Positions 18,531 through 27,075 of a DNA stretch of 64,000 nt are shown in pieces. The notes under the pieces were generated by a model. The model searched no databases and was not told the DNA's origin. It saw nothing but the letters and a program-made list of their open reading frames with translations. The position numbers and the translations under genes were made by a program. Source of the DNA: Cohnella endophytica. Lineage in GTDB: Bacteria; Bacillota; Bacilli; Paenibacillales; Paenibacillaceae. The stretch is taken from NCBI RefSeq assembly GCF_003628305.1, contig NZ_RBZM01000001.1:248001-312000 (forward strand). Reading direction: 5' to 3'. Each line of letters opens with the position of its first letter. Positions within the stretch are counted from its first letter, which is position 1.

Positions 18531-18896
18531 ATGGAGAAGCAAGTCATAGACCAATGCGAAGAGACTTGCGTGGGAACGGAAACGAATCTATCCGAAGTGA
18601 AACAAAAAATGGTGGATGATCTTTCGGCGGATAAACTGGCAGAACTATTTAAGGCGCTCGGCGATCCAACGCGCGTTAAGCTAATCGGTAGCCTGTTAAT
18701 TAGCGAATTATGCGTGCACGATATATCGGTGCTTCTCGGAATGGGGCAATCTGCCATCTCGCATCAACTCAGATACTTGCGTAACCTAAGAATCGTAAAA
18801 AGACGTAAGTCCGGCAAAACCGTTTATTATTCCTTGGACGATTCGCATATCGAACAATTATTCGTCCTCACGTTGCAACATTTGAAACATGAATAA
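18531..18896 (+). CDS. ArsR/SmtB-family metal sensor repressor, zinc-type
   Basis: 121 residues, winged-helix core with recognition helix in LGMGQSAISHQLRYL. The alpha-5 metal site is intact: D104, H106, H117 and H120, the spacing used by SmtB and CzrA to sense Zn(II)/Co(II). An alpha-3N type site may also exist: C9 and C13 in the N-terminal arm with C61 and H63 in ELCVHD, compare CadC and ZiaR. Family role: repress a metal efflux gene until metal binds. No efflux gene adjoins; it is a single-gene unit between two terminators, so its target is likely itself or a distant gene. GAAGGTGA precedes the ATG. Confidence 0.9.
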   Translation: MEKQVIDQCEETCVGTETNLSEVKQKMVDDLSADKLAELFKALGDPTRVKLIGSLLISELCVHDISVLLGMGQSAISHQLRYLRNLRIVKRRKSGKTVYYSLDDSHIEQLFVLTLQHLKHE

Positions 18897-18916
18897 TGAA
18901 GCGAACGATCAAACGG

Positions 18917-18949
18917 CAAGCCCCCTGGAGAGAACAGGGGGCTTGTTTC
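18917..18949 (+). terminator. Terminator after arsR-type gene
   Basis: CAAGCCCCCTG pairs with CAGGGGGCTTG; loop of seven bases and a short T run. Confidence 0.85.
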
Positions 18950-18977
18950 GATTGAAAATGTTAAAAAAGAGCCTTTT

Positions 18978-19008
18978 TTGTCAGATTGTGTTGCTATCAT
19001 GTTATACT
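18978..19008 (+). promoter_or_regulatory. Promoter candidate for Ig-like protein gene
   Basis: TTGTCA, 19-base spacer, TATACT; 44 bases before the start codon. Spacing is slightly long for a sigma-A promoter. Confidence 0.5.
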
Positions 19009-19051
19009 TATCTTAAAGTGCTTCCATAATTCGCCAAAGGAGTAATTCATA

Positions 19052-20179
19052 ATGTCGCAACATCGCGCTATTTCCTTAATCCTATCTTTGTTCCTCGTTT
19101 TTAATCTGGCAGCGGGTACCGTATCGGCTGCGCCGAACAAACCCGCGAATCCGAAATTTACGGTCGCGTCGATCACAGTGAAAAAAGGCGATAAAGTCGA
19201 TTTGAATTCTAAGCTGAAATCAACGGCCAAGGTCTCGTATCGCTTCGCGATCAGCGACTCCAAAGTGGCATCTGTCTCCGCTGCCGGCGTCGTTACGGGT
19301 ATTTCTCCGGGTAAAGCAACGGTAACCGCGACGGTTTCTCAGACAGGATATAGCGGCAAAGCAAGCGTCGTCATTCAAGTGGGCGCGCCGACAACAGGCG
19401 ACGGCGCAGCGATTGGTGCTACCAAATCTGTCGTCTACAAAGATATGGCGCTGCTGGACGCCGATATCCGTAAAGGTTTGCAGACGTTATTCAAGAAGGA
19501 TTACGCGAAGCTAACGGACGATGAAAAAACACAACTAGACAAGCTGATGCAAATCGATCGCCAGCAATTGCTGACCGGTCTGCAATCGATCGTCGCGAAA
19601 GGAACGCCTTCATGGTCTACGGCTATGGCGCAGGAGTTCGCCGTCCACAACCTGGAAGGCAATATCAAAGATATAGCAGCGTTATTCACGAATGCAGGTT
19701 CGGATCAAGTCTTGCAACATGCCGCGTTTGATTTGCTGAGGCCGTTCAAGTCGGATCAAGCTCTGAAAGCCTTCGGCTCGCTGCTTATGTATTCGTCGGA
19801 CGCGAGCTTGCGGTACAGCGTTGCTTACTTGATCAGCAAATTCGAGGGGAACTCCGAGGCGCTCTCGCTACTGATCAACGCGACGATGAAGGAAACCGAC
19901 GAATCGGCATGGACGAACGAAGCCGCTTCTTTAATCTCAGTAGCCGGAACGGATCCCAATTTTATCAATTTAGTTGTGCTGACATACGGACAATTCTCGG
20001 ATACGTATAAAACCAAGTTTGCACGTTTTTTTGGATACGATGACCCTGCTAGGGCGGAGCTGTTCAAGGTGTGGATAAAGACATTAACCGACAACCAACA
20101 GTCCACGGTCGATGCTCTGAAAAACGCTTCGAGCTCGTTGTTGAACGATTTGAAAAAGTTTCCTCATTTTAGAGACTAG
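19052..20179 (+). CDS. Secreted protein with bacterial Ig-like (BIG2) domain and helical C-terminal part
   Basis: 375 residues. Signal peptide 1-27 (cleavage near VSA-APN). Residues about 35-110 look like a BIG2 fold: VSYRFAISDSKVASVS, GVVTGISPGKATVTA. The remainder (about 125-375) is mostly alpha-helical, with repeated leucine-rich helices (DLLRPFKSDQALKAFGSLL, SLRYSVAYLISKFEGNSEAL) that could be HEAT-like. No catalytic motif recognised. BIG2 domains usually mediate surface adhesion or display. AAAGGAG precedes the ATG. Monocistronic. Confidence 0.75.
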   Translation: MSQHRAISLILSLFLVFNLAAGTVSAAPNKPANPKFTVASITVKKGDKVDLNSKLKSTAKVSYRFAISDSKVASVSAAGVVTGISPGKATVTATVSQTGYSGKASVVIQVGAPTTGDGAAIGATKSVVYKDMALLDADIRKGLQTLFKKDYAKLTDDEKTQLDKLMQIDRQQLLTGLQSIVAKGTPSWSTAMAQEFAVHNLEGNIKDIAALFTNAGSDQVLQHAAFDLLRPFKSDQALKAFGSLLMYSSDASLRYSVAYLISKFEGNSEALSLLINATMKETDESAWTNEAASLISVAGTDPNFINLVVLTYGQFSDTYKTKFARFFGYDDPARAELFKVWIKTLTDNQQSTVDALKNASSSLLNDLKKFPHFRD

Positions 20180-20203
20180 AAAAGCTACTCATTCGAACTC
20201 ATC

Positions 20204-20265
20204 GACATCTATCCAGGCGATTACTCGCGTAATTAGGGGAATCGCCAAGGAATAGATGTCTTTTT
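20204..20265 (+). terminator. Compound terminator after Ig-like protein gene
   Basis: Outer stem GACATCTATCC with GGAATAGATGTC encloses an inner stem GGCGATT / AATCGCC; five T residues follow. Confidence 0.8.
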
Positions 20266-20334
20266 CATTTTGAATTTGTTACTCTTATTTCGTTAATCAT
20301 TTCGGCAGCGCGAGGTTAGAGGGGGATACTTTCA

Positions 20335-21237
20335 GTGACTTTGCAGCAATTAAAATACGTCATCGAGGTCGCGAATCGGGGCTCCATTAACGAGGCGGCC
20401 AAACGATTGTTCGTTTCTCAGCCGACTCTATCGAACGCGATTAAGGATTTGGAAGAGGAAATGGGCTTTGCAATATTCGACCGTTCGAACAAGGGCATCT
20501 CGCTTTCCAAGGAAGGCGTCGAATTTTTGAGCTACGCGCGGCAAGTCGTCGAGCAGGCGGAATTGTTGGAAAGCCGATATTTGAATGCCAAGCCGTCGCC
20601 GCAGCATTTCTCGGTATCCACCCAGCATTATGCTTTTGCGGTAAATGCCTTCGTAAGCCTCGTCCAGGAGTATGGACAGGAGGAGTACGAATTAACTTTG
20701 CGCGAGACCAAAACCTATGAAATTATCGAAGACGTCAAAGAGATGCGCAGCGAGATCGGGATTCTATATCTCAATGAATTCAACGGAAAAGTCATCAACA
20801 AGCTGCTCAAAACCGCGAACTTGCAATTCAACAGTTTATTTACGGCCAAGCCGCACATTTTTATTAGCGTTAAAAATCCGTTAGCCGTTCAACCGGTCGT
20901 GACCATCGACCAACTGCAGGATTATCCGTATCTGTTCTTCGATCAAGGCGATTATAATTCATTTCATTTCTCGGAAGAAATTCTCAGTACGATGTCGCAT
21001 AAGAAAAGCATTCGCGTAAATGATCGTGCGACGCTTTTTAATTTATTGATCGGGTTGAACGGGTATACGATCTCGACCGGAGTGCTGAGCGCGGATTTGA
21101 ACGGCAATGAAATCATACCCGTACCTTTGGACGTAGGGGAAACGATTAACGTCGGCTGGATTTCCCACAAGAACACGTCGTTATCCAAGCTCGGAATGGC
21201 TTATATAGAAGCGCTTAACCGGGCAGTCGCCCCGTAA
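20335..21237 (+). CDS. LysR-family transcriptional regulator, probably controlling metE
   Basis: 300 residues. N-terminal helix-turn-helix with GSINEAAKRLFVSQPTLSNAI, C-terminal effector-binding domain (about 90-295). GTG start with AGAGGGGGA eight bases upstream. Its closest look is to the MtaR/CpsY-MetR branch that governs methionine genes in Bacillota, but that is a judgement by eye. It precedes metE in the same direction with 110 bases between, and that gap contains two palindromes fit for LysR dimers, which supports control of metE. Confidence 0.85.
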   Translation: MTLQQLKYVIEVANRGSINEAAKRLFVSQPTLSNAIKDLEEEMGFAIFDRSNKGISLSKEGVEFLSYARQVVEQAELLESRYLNAKPSPQHFSVSTQHYAFAVNAFVSLVQEYGQEEYELTLRETKTYEIIEDVKEMRSEIGILYLNEFNGKVINKLLKTANLQFNSLFTAKPHIFISVKNPLAVQPVVTIDQLQDYPYLFFDQGDYNSFHFSEEILSTMSHKKSIRVNDRATLFNLLIGLNGYTISTGVLSADLNGNEIIPVPLDVGETINVGWISHKNTSLSKLGMAYIEALNRAVAP

Positions 21238-21243
21238 CAACAT

Positions 21244-21266
21244 AGATATAGCCAATGGCTATATCT
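21244..21266 (+). promoter_or_regulatory. LysR-type operator, palindrome 1
   Basis: AGATATAGCC-AAT-GGCTATATCT is a perfect 10+3+10 inverted repeat containing a T-N11-A LysR box. It begins seven bases after the LysR stop codon and lies upstream of metE. Confidence 0.7.
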
Positions 21267-21269
21267 AGG

Positions 21270-21294
21270 TATAGTTATTTCCAGTTACGCTATA
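21270..21294 (+). promoter_or_regulatory. LysR-type operator, palindrome 2
   Basis: TATAG, 15 bases, CTATA. Shares the TATAG half-site with palindrome 1 and lies four bases beyond it, consistent with the paired recognition and activation sites of LysR regulators. Confidence 0.5.
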
Positions 21295-21347
21295 TCCGCG
21301 CGTAAATGGTATCTTTCTTGTAACAATTCGTATAGGAGTGTTACAAG

Positions 21348-23639
21348 ATGGCGAAAAGCAGTGTGTTGGGCTATCCACGTATCGGCGCGGAACGCGAATG
21401 GAAGAAGGCTCTTGAAGCATTCTGGGCAGGCAAGCTCGATCAATCGGAATTTCACGAACAGCTGAAGGAAATCCGCTTGAATCATTTGCGCAAGCAGATG
21501 GACAAAGGCATAGACCTCATCCCGGTTAATGATTTCAGCTATTACGATCATGTACTCGATACGGCCACGATGTTCGGTATCGTTCCGAAGCGCTTCTCCT
21601 ATGAAGGCGGAGTCGTGCCGTTGTCCTTATATTATGGCATCGCCCGCGGAACGAAGGATGCCACGGCCAGCGAAATGACGAAGTGGTTTAATACGAACTA
21701 TCACTATATCGTACCCGAACTGGACGGGGCGGAGCCGGCGATTACCGAAAACAAACCCCTAAATGCCTATCGTGAAGCAAAGGAACTGCTCGGTATCGAA
21801 GGAAAGCCGGTTATCTTGGGGCCACTGTCTTTCTTGAAGCTGTCGAAAGGCTATGCGGCAACGGAGACGGATTCTTGGCTAGAGCGTTTGTTGCCGCTGT
21901 ACGTGCAGATTCTTCGGGAGCTTGCCCATGAAGGCGTTCAATGGGTACAAATCGACGAACCGATTCTGGTGACGAAAGTAAGCGCGGAAGACGTACGCCG
22001 TCTTAAGTCGATCTATGATTCGTTCGCGTCAGCGGTGCCCGAACTGAACATTATGTTACAAACCTATTTTGAATCGGTAGAAAACTACAGCGATATCGTC
22101 GCTTTGCCGGTTAAAGGAATCGGACTTGATTTCGTGCATGGCTTGTCCGGCAACTTATCCGCTGTCCGGCAATCGGGCTTCCCGGCGGACAAGGTATTGG
22201 GCGCAGGAGTCATCGACGGCCGCGGTATATGGAAAGCATCCTTGCAAGAGAAACTCGCGCTTCTGAAGGAACTAACCGGAATCGTTTCGTCCGATCGCCT
22301 TATCATCCAATCCTCGTGCAGTTTGCTGCACGTTCCGGTTACCGTACAGAACGAGAAGAAGCTACTTCCCGAGCTCAAGGGAGCGCTAGCCTTCGCCGAC
22401 GAGAAGCTGGACGAAATCGTTTTGCTTACCAAAGCCGACGTGTCGGGCGAGACCAGCATCGCAGTCGAGTTGGTACAGTACGAGAGTGACCTACAGGCGC
22501 TCAAACAATCCGGCGAGCGCAATCGTAACGACATTCAACAGTCCGTTGCCGCCATTAGCGCGCAATATCCGGCGCGTCATCTTCCTTTTACCGAACGTCA
22601 TCTTGTTCAACGGGACAAATGGCAATTGCCGTTATTCCCGACGACTACGATCGGAAGCTTCCCTCAATCGGCAGAAGTTCGCAAAGCGCGCCAGCTATGG
22701 CGCAAGGGCGAGTGGAGCAACGAGCGATACGCCAAGTTCATCGAGGAACAAATCGACATCTGGGTAAAATTGCAGGAAGAGATCGGGTTAGACGTACTCG
22801 TGCATGGCGAATTCGAACGTACGGATATGGTCGAATTTTTCGGCGAGAAGCTTGCGGGCTTCGCGTTTACGCAGTTCGGCTGGGTTCAGTCGTACGGTTC
22901 CCGATGCGTAAAACCGCCGATCATTTTCGGGGACGTCGCGTTCGAAGAAGCGATGACCGTCGAGGAAACGAAATATGCCCAATCGAAGACCGAACGTCCG
23001 GTTAAAGGGATGCTTACCGGCCCGATTACGATCATGAACTGGTCGTTCGTCCGGGAGGACATCACGCGCGAACAGATCGCCTACCAGCTCGCTTATGCTC
23101 TTAGACAAGAAGTAGAGGCTCTAGAGAAGGCCGGCATCGGGATGATTCAGGTTGATGAGCCTGCGGTACGAGAAGGTCTTCCGCTGAAGGAACAAGATCA
23201 AGCGAACTACTTGCAATGGGCGGTCAAAGCGTTCCGCATGACGACTTCCACGGTTCAGGACACGACGCAAATTCATACGCATATGTGTTATTGCGAGTTC
23301 CACGACATGATCGATTCGATCGAAGCGATGGATGCGGACGTGATCTCCATAGAGACTTCCCGCAGCCACGGCGAACTGATTCACAGCTTCGAGCTGAACA
23401 CGTATGAACTGGGGATCGGCTTAGGCGTATACGACATCCATAGTCCGCGCGTTCCGCGAGTGGAGGAGATGTCTTCGATGATCGATCGCGCCTTGCGCGT
23501 GCTGGACCCTCAGCTTTTCTGGATTAATCCGGATTGCGGACTCAAAACCCGCGGATTCGAAGAAACGGTCGATTCCTTGCGCAACATGGTCGAAGCGACG
23601 CGGATCGCACGCGAGAAGCATTCCTTAACGGTAAAATAA
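21348..23639 (+). CDS. metE: Cobalamin-independent methionine synthase
   Basis: 763 residues, full length. Transfers a methyl group from methyl-tetrahydrofolate (polyglutamate) to homocysteine, the last step of methionine synthesis in the cytosol. N-terminal MetE domain (about 1-320) and C-terminal zinc-dependent catalytic domain (about 430-755). Zinc ligands expected from E. coli are present: H645 and C647 in HTHMCYCEF, E669 in SIETSRS and C730 in NPDCGL. AGGAG lies nine bases before the ATG. No SAM riboswitch or T-box is present upstream; regulation is probably by the neighbouring LysR protein. Confidence 0.97.
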   Translation: MAKSSVLGYPRIGAEREWKKALEAFWAGKLDQSEFHEQLKEIRLNHLRKQMDKGIDLIPVNDFSYYDHVLDTATMFGIVPKRFSYEGGVVPLSLYYGIARGTKDATASEMTKWFNTNYHYIVPELDGAEPAITENKPLNAYREAKELLGIEGKPVILGPLSFLKLSKGYAATETDSWLERLLPLYVQILRELAHEGVQWVQIDEPILVTKVSAEDVRRLKSIYDSFASAVPELNIMLQTYFESVENYSDIVALPVKGIGLDFVHGLSGNLSAVRQSGFPADKVLGAGVIDGRGIWKASLQEKLALLKELTGIVSSDRLIIQSSCSLLHVPVTVQNEKKLLPELKGALAFADEKLDEIVLLTKADVSGETSIAVELVQYESDLQALKQSGERNRNDIQQSVAAISAQYPARHLPFTERHLVQRDKWQLPLFPTTTIGSFPQSAEVRKARQLWRKGEWSNERYAKFIEEQIDIWVKLQEEIGLDVLVHGEFERTDMVEFFGEKLAGFAFTQFGWVQSYGSRCVKPPIIFGDVAFEEAMTVEETKYAQSKTERPVKGMLTGPITIMNWSFVREDITREQIAYQLAYALRQEVEALEKAGIGMIQVDEPAVREGLPLKEQDQANYLQWAVKAFRMTTSTVQDTTQIHTHMCYCEFHDMIDSIEAMDADVISIETSRSHGELIHSFELNTYELGIGLGVYDIHSPRVPRVEEMSSMIDRALRVLDPQLFWINPDCGLKTRGFEETVDSLRNMVEATRIAREKHSLTVK

Positions 23640-23650
23640 ATAGTGCGTTC

Positions 23651-23686
23651 CGCAAAAAGCCGCGATATACATCGCGGCTTTTTGCG
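23651..23686 (+). terminator. Terminator after metE
   Basis: CGCAAAAAGCCGCGAT pairs with TCGCGGCTTTTTGCG around a five-base loop; works in either direction by sequence. Confidence 0.92.
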
Positions 23687-23801
23687 ATTTTACGATAGAG
23701 CTTCGTCTCGATTTTCTTTCCCGATGTTGCTCGACTGATTTCCATGTGTTATTTTTCAGTGGTTCAAGCATTTAAACCGATTGCCCAAGGAGAACAATAA
23801 G

Positions 23802-24134
23802 ATGCACGATAGTTTGAAATTGAGTCGATTGAAATCGGATTTTAAGTCCTGTACGAGGGTGTTATCGGCCATCGGAGACGAGACGCGTCAACTGATACTC
23901 TTTACGCTTATCGATGCCGGTTGCGATGGAATGCGCGTTGGAGAAATTACCGCTCAAACCCATCTGTCTAGGCCTGCCGTATCGCATCATCTCAAAATAT
24001 TGAAAAATGCGGGAATCGTCGAAGTGTACAAGGTCACTACGATGAATTACTACTATTTGGACCCATCCAGTAAGCTCATGGATCTCAAGAAGCTAATCGC
24101 CGGCCTAGAAGATTTGCTCATCGTATCGCAGTAA
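23802..24134 (+). CDS. ArsR-family winged-helix repressor
   Basis: 110 residues. Recognition helix region TAQTHLSRPAVSHHLKILK and wing VEVYKVTTMNYYYLD. No cysteine/histidine metal site like the one in the 18531 protein, so a non-metal signal is likely. ATG at 23802 chosen because AAGGAG lies nine bases before it; a TTG at 23781 would overlap that site. It is followed 19 bases later by an SDR gene with which it probably forms an operon and which it likely represses. Confidence 0.87.
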   Translation: MHDSLKLSRLKSDFKSCTRVLSAIGDETRQLILFTLIDAGCDGMRVGEITAQTHLSRPAVSHHLKILKNAGIVEVYKVTTMNYYYLDPSSKLMDLKKLIAGLEDLLIVSQ

Positions 24135-24153
24135 ACACGGGAGGGAAACGAAG

Positions 24154-25206
24154 ATGACTCGTACACAGATATTTAATCATATTAATTATTCAAAACAAGT
24201 CCCTATACATTCAGGTTTCGGAGTTAACACGACAGCCAAGCAAGCATTGGGTGAGCGCAAACTCAAAGGTAAAGTCGCGATCGTGACCGGTGGTTATTCC
24301 GGCATCGGCCTGGAGACGGCACGCGTTCTTGCCGAAGCTGGCGCGACCGTCATCGTGCCTGTTCGCACGGAGGCAAAAGCCCGTATTGCGTTGAAGGGCA
24401 TTCCGAACATCGAATTGGAGATCATGGATTTAATGGTTCCGCGATCGATCGACGCGTTCGCGGAGAGGTTCTTATCCTCGGATAGACCGCTTCATATGCT
24501 TATCAACGGCGCCGGGATTATGGCTACGCCATTCATGCTCGACAAACGAGGCTACGAAGCACAATTCGCGACGAACCATCTGGGTCACTTTCAATTAACG
24601 GCAAGACTTTGGCCTGCCTTGAAAAAAGCGGGAAACGCCCGGGTTATCGCAGTTTCCTCCAGAGCGCAACGTCTTGGTGGCGTCTTATTCGAAGACCCGA
24701 ATTTTGCAACGACGGAATACGATAAGTGGAAAGCCTATGCCCAATCCAAGTCCGCTAACGTCTTGTTCGCCGTAGAACTGGATAAAATGGCCCAAATTCA
24801 TGGCGTACGAGCTTTTGCAGTTCATCCGGGTTTAATCCCGAGTACGGGAATAGGTAGATTCAGTCTCGATGAAAAAGCGTCAAGCCTTTCCGTAAGTCTA
24901 AACAAAATTGCCTTAAAACTATTGAATAGGGGAAGCATCATTAAGTTAATAAATAGATTTAAGATGGGGCAGGGGAATCGATTCAAAACGATCAAACAAG
25001 GGGCCGCCACTTCGATATGGTGCGCTACGAGCGAAGCGCTAAATGATAAGGGAGGGGTTTATTGCGAGGATTGCGATATCGCCGAAGCCGTTCCGGTCGG
25101 GAGCTTAAGCGGGTACGGAGTGCGTCCGTGGGCGATCGATCCTGATAATGCCCAACGACTGTGGCAGCTCAGCGAGAAGCTAACTGGTGTGAAGTTCAAT
25201 TTCTAG
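24154..25206 (+). CDS. Short-chain dehydrogenase/reductase
   Basis: 350 residues, longer than classical SDRs, with a 35-residue N-terminal extension. Cofactor motif TGGYSGIG, structural NGAG motif in LINGAGIM, catalytic Ser in AVSSRAQ and catalytic YAQSK. Basic residues after the second strand (RTEAKAR) favour NADP(H). Similar in outline to retinol-dehydrogenase/protochlorophyllide-reductase-like SDRs; substrate unknown. GGGAGG nine bases before ATG. Expressed with the upstream ArsR regulator. Confidence 0.9.
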   Translation: MTRTQIFNHINYSKQVPIHSGFGVNTTAKQALGERKLKGKVAIVTGGYSGIGLETARVLAEAGATVIVPVRTEAKARIALKGIPNIELEIMDLMVPRSIDAFAERFLSSDRPLHMLINGAGIMATPFMLDKRGYEAQFATNHLGHFQLTARLWPALKKAGNARVIAVSSRAQRLGGVLFEDPNFATTEYDKWKAYAQSKSANVLFAVELDKMAQIHGVRAFAVHPGLIPSTGIGRFSLDEKASSLSVSLNKIALKLLNRGSIIKLINRFKMGQGNRFKTIKQGAATSIWCATSEALNDKGGVYCEDCDIAEAVPVGSLSGYGVRPWAIDPDNAQRLWQLSEKLTGVKFNF

Positions 25207-25232
25207 AGTCTGCTTATATTCAGTTTTCAAGC

Positions 25233-25279
25233 ACAACAGCGACCTTTGCCCTCGGGAAAGGCCGCTGTTGTATTTTTTT
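25233..25279 (+). terminator. Terminator after SDR gene
   Basis: ACAACAGCGACCTTT pairs with AAAGGCCGCTGTTGT (one mismatch) and is followed by a seven-T run. Confidence 0.9.
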
Positions 25280-25416
25280 ACGGACAAAAACAAAAACGAA
25301 AGCCGCGCAATTCATAATTTTTTAAGAATTGCTTCATTAGCTGTTTACGATTGAAGCGTATCGTTACTTGCAGAGGATATTTTCCTACACCAGCAATCGC
25401 GACTAAGGAGCAAGCC

Positions 25417-25875
25417 ATGACCTCACTTTTATCGAACTTCGCATTAATCGCGGCGTTTACGTCAATCGTATTGGCGCAAACGGTAAAAGTTCCTTTGCAC
25501 TGGCTCGTCAGCAGAAGTTGGAGTCCCGCGCGCGGCTTTAGTACAGGCGGCATGCCGAGCTCTCATTCGGCCGGCGTCACTTCGCTTGCTGCCGCTATCG
25601 GCATAACGAACGGGCTTGATTCGTCCGTATTCGCCATTGCCGTCATCTTTAGCCTGATTACGATGTATGACGCAGCTGGCATCCGCCGTCACGCGGGCAT
25701 TCACGCCACCTATATTAATCGAATTTTGAAATCGTATCCCGATGCGGATTTCCAAGAAGGCAAGGACGTCAACGCGCTTAACGAACGACTCGGCCATCGC
25801 CCGATCGAAGTCGCCGCCGGAGCCGTTTTTGGCTTTCTCGTCTGTATTATGCTTTACCTTCTCGTATACCGCTAA
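25417..25875 (+). CDS. YuiD-like divergent PAP2 family (DUF212) membrane protein
   Basis: 152 residues with about four membrane segments. GGMPSSHSAGVTSLA is the PAP2-like phosphatase core (PSSH), and HRPIEVAAGAVFG supplies a later His. DUF212 proteins are thought to be lipid phosphatase relatives, but their reaction is not settled. AAGGAG six bases before the ATG at 25417. First gene of a probable envelope operon; the UgtP-like gene starts 24 bases after it. Confidence 0.88.
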   Translation: MTSLLSNFALIAAFTSIVLAQTVKVPLHWLVSRSWSPARGFSTGGMPSSHSAGVTSLAAAIGITNGLDSSVFAIAVIFSLITMYDAAGIRRHAGIHATYINRILKSYPDADFQEGKDVNALNERLGHRPIEVAAGAVFGFLVCIMLYLLVYR

Positions 25876-25899
25876 ACAAGAGAGAGGAGAATAAAACCC

Positions 25900-27075
25900 A
25901 TGAACAAGGATCCCAGCATTCTCATCGTGTATTCCACCTTCGGCGACGGTCATTATCAAGTAGCTAACGCCCTGAAACAGTCTTTCGCCGCCCAAGGGTA
26001 TCATAAGATTCACCTGGTGGACTTATTCGCGGAAACCCATCCTTTTTGGAATGCAATCTCGCGGTTTACCTATTTGAAGAGCGCTTTATATTTTCCGAAG
26101 CTGTATGGGATGAGCTACCATTGGATGAATATATCGAAGCCGGAAGCGCGCATATACAAGTGGCTTCATGGGTTGGGCAAACGTAAAGTAGTGGAACTGG
26201 TCCAACGCATAAAGCCGGATGCCGTCATTCATACGTTTCCCTTCCTAGCCGTGCCCCAATTAAACGATAACGGTGACCTCGCCGTCCCGACGTTCACGGT
26301 ATTGACCGACTACGTGTCGCATAACAGGTGGATCCATCCGGGAACGGATCGCTATTTCGTCGCTACGAACGAATTGAAGAGCGAATTGGTGAAACGAGGG
26401 GTCAATGACAGTCGCATTTCGGTAACCGGCATACCTGTTCGGAAATCGTTTCGTATGCCCGTAAACAAAGCAGCCTTAAGGCAAAAGTACGGTCTGGAAT
26501 CCGGTAAAAACTATTTATTGTTAGTTGCCGGAGCTTACGGCGTTTTGTCGAACGTACGGCAAGTGCTCCAAACGGTGCTGGAGCGAACGGGCTATGAAGT
26601 ATTGCTTGTTTGCGGAAAAAACGAAAAGCTTGCACACCGGATGATCGATGCTTACTCTGGCGATAAACGGGTACGCGTATTCGGATTCGTCGAGGGTATG
26701 GAGGAACTGATGTCGATCTCGTCGTGCCTAGTTACGAAGGCCGGCGCTATCACGCTTACGGAGGCGTCGGCTCTGTCGCTCCCCGTCGTCGTATACCGTC
26801 CGCTCCCCGGACAGGAAGAAGGAAACGCGGATACGCTGTCCAAGAAAGGCTCGGTGCTTGTCGCGCGAACGACGGAACAATTGGCTCGTCATTTGCTTCA
26901 ATTGGAAGAAGAAACCTTCAGAGTCGGAATGGGTAGCGCCATACACGACATACACGTTGCGGATACGGGATCGTATATCGTCTCCGAGGTATTGCAATAC
27001 ACCGAGCAGTTCCAACGCATTCGTCAATGGGTTCCGTCTACGGAAGAGAGGCAGGCCGTACATGGATTTCGTTAA
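25900..27075 (+). CDS. UgtP-like diacylglycerol glycosyltransferase (GT28)
   Basis: 391 residues. N-terminal acceptor domain begins ILIVYSTFGDGHYQVANAL, the GDGH motif of MGDG synthase/UgtP enzymes; C-terminal nucleotide-sugar domain has VTKAGAITLTEASAL and GQEEGNA. Family role: UDP-glucose- or UDP-galactose-dependent glycosylation of diacylglycerol at the inner membrane face, giving glycolipids and lipoteichoic acid anchors. Usual family length. Overlaps the next gene by 14 bases. Confidence 0.88.
   Translation: MNKDPSILIVYSTFGDGHYQVANALKQSFAAQGYHKIHLVDLFAETHPFWNAISRFTYLKSALYFPKLYGMSYHWMNISKPEARIYKWLHGLGKRKVVELVQRIKPDAVIHTFPFLAVPQLNDNGDLAVPTFTVLTDYVSHNRWIHPGTDRYFVATNELKSELVKRGVNDSRISVTGIPVRKSFRMPVNKAALRQKYGLESGKNYLLLVAGAYGVLSNVRQVLQTVLERTGYEVLLVCGKNEKLAHRMIDAYSGDKRVRVFGFVEGMEELMSISSCLVTKAGAITLTEASALSLPVVVYRPLPGQEEGNADTLSKKGSVLVARTTEQLARHLLQLEEETFRVGMGSAIHDIHVADTGSYIVSEVLQYTEQFQRIRQWVPSTEERQAVHGFR

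Noticed and set aside
21238..21347. SAM riboswitch or T-box before metE
   Set aside because: The leader is too short and has none of the conserved elements of either; only palindromes are seen.
26858..27061. Extended start of the MFS gene overlapping the UgtP-like gene by 200 bases
   Set aside because: The upstream part has no membrane-protein character and overlaps conserved UgtP sequence.
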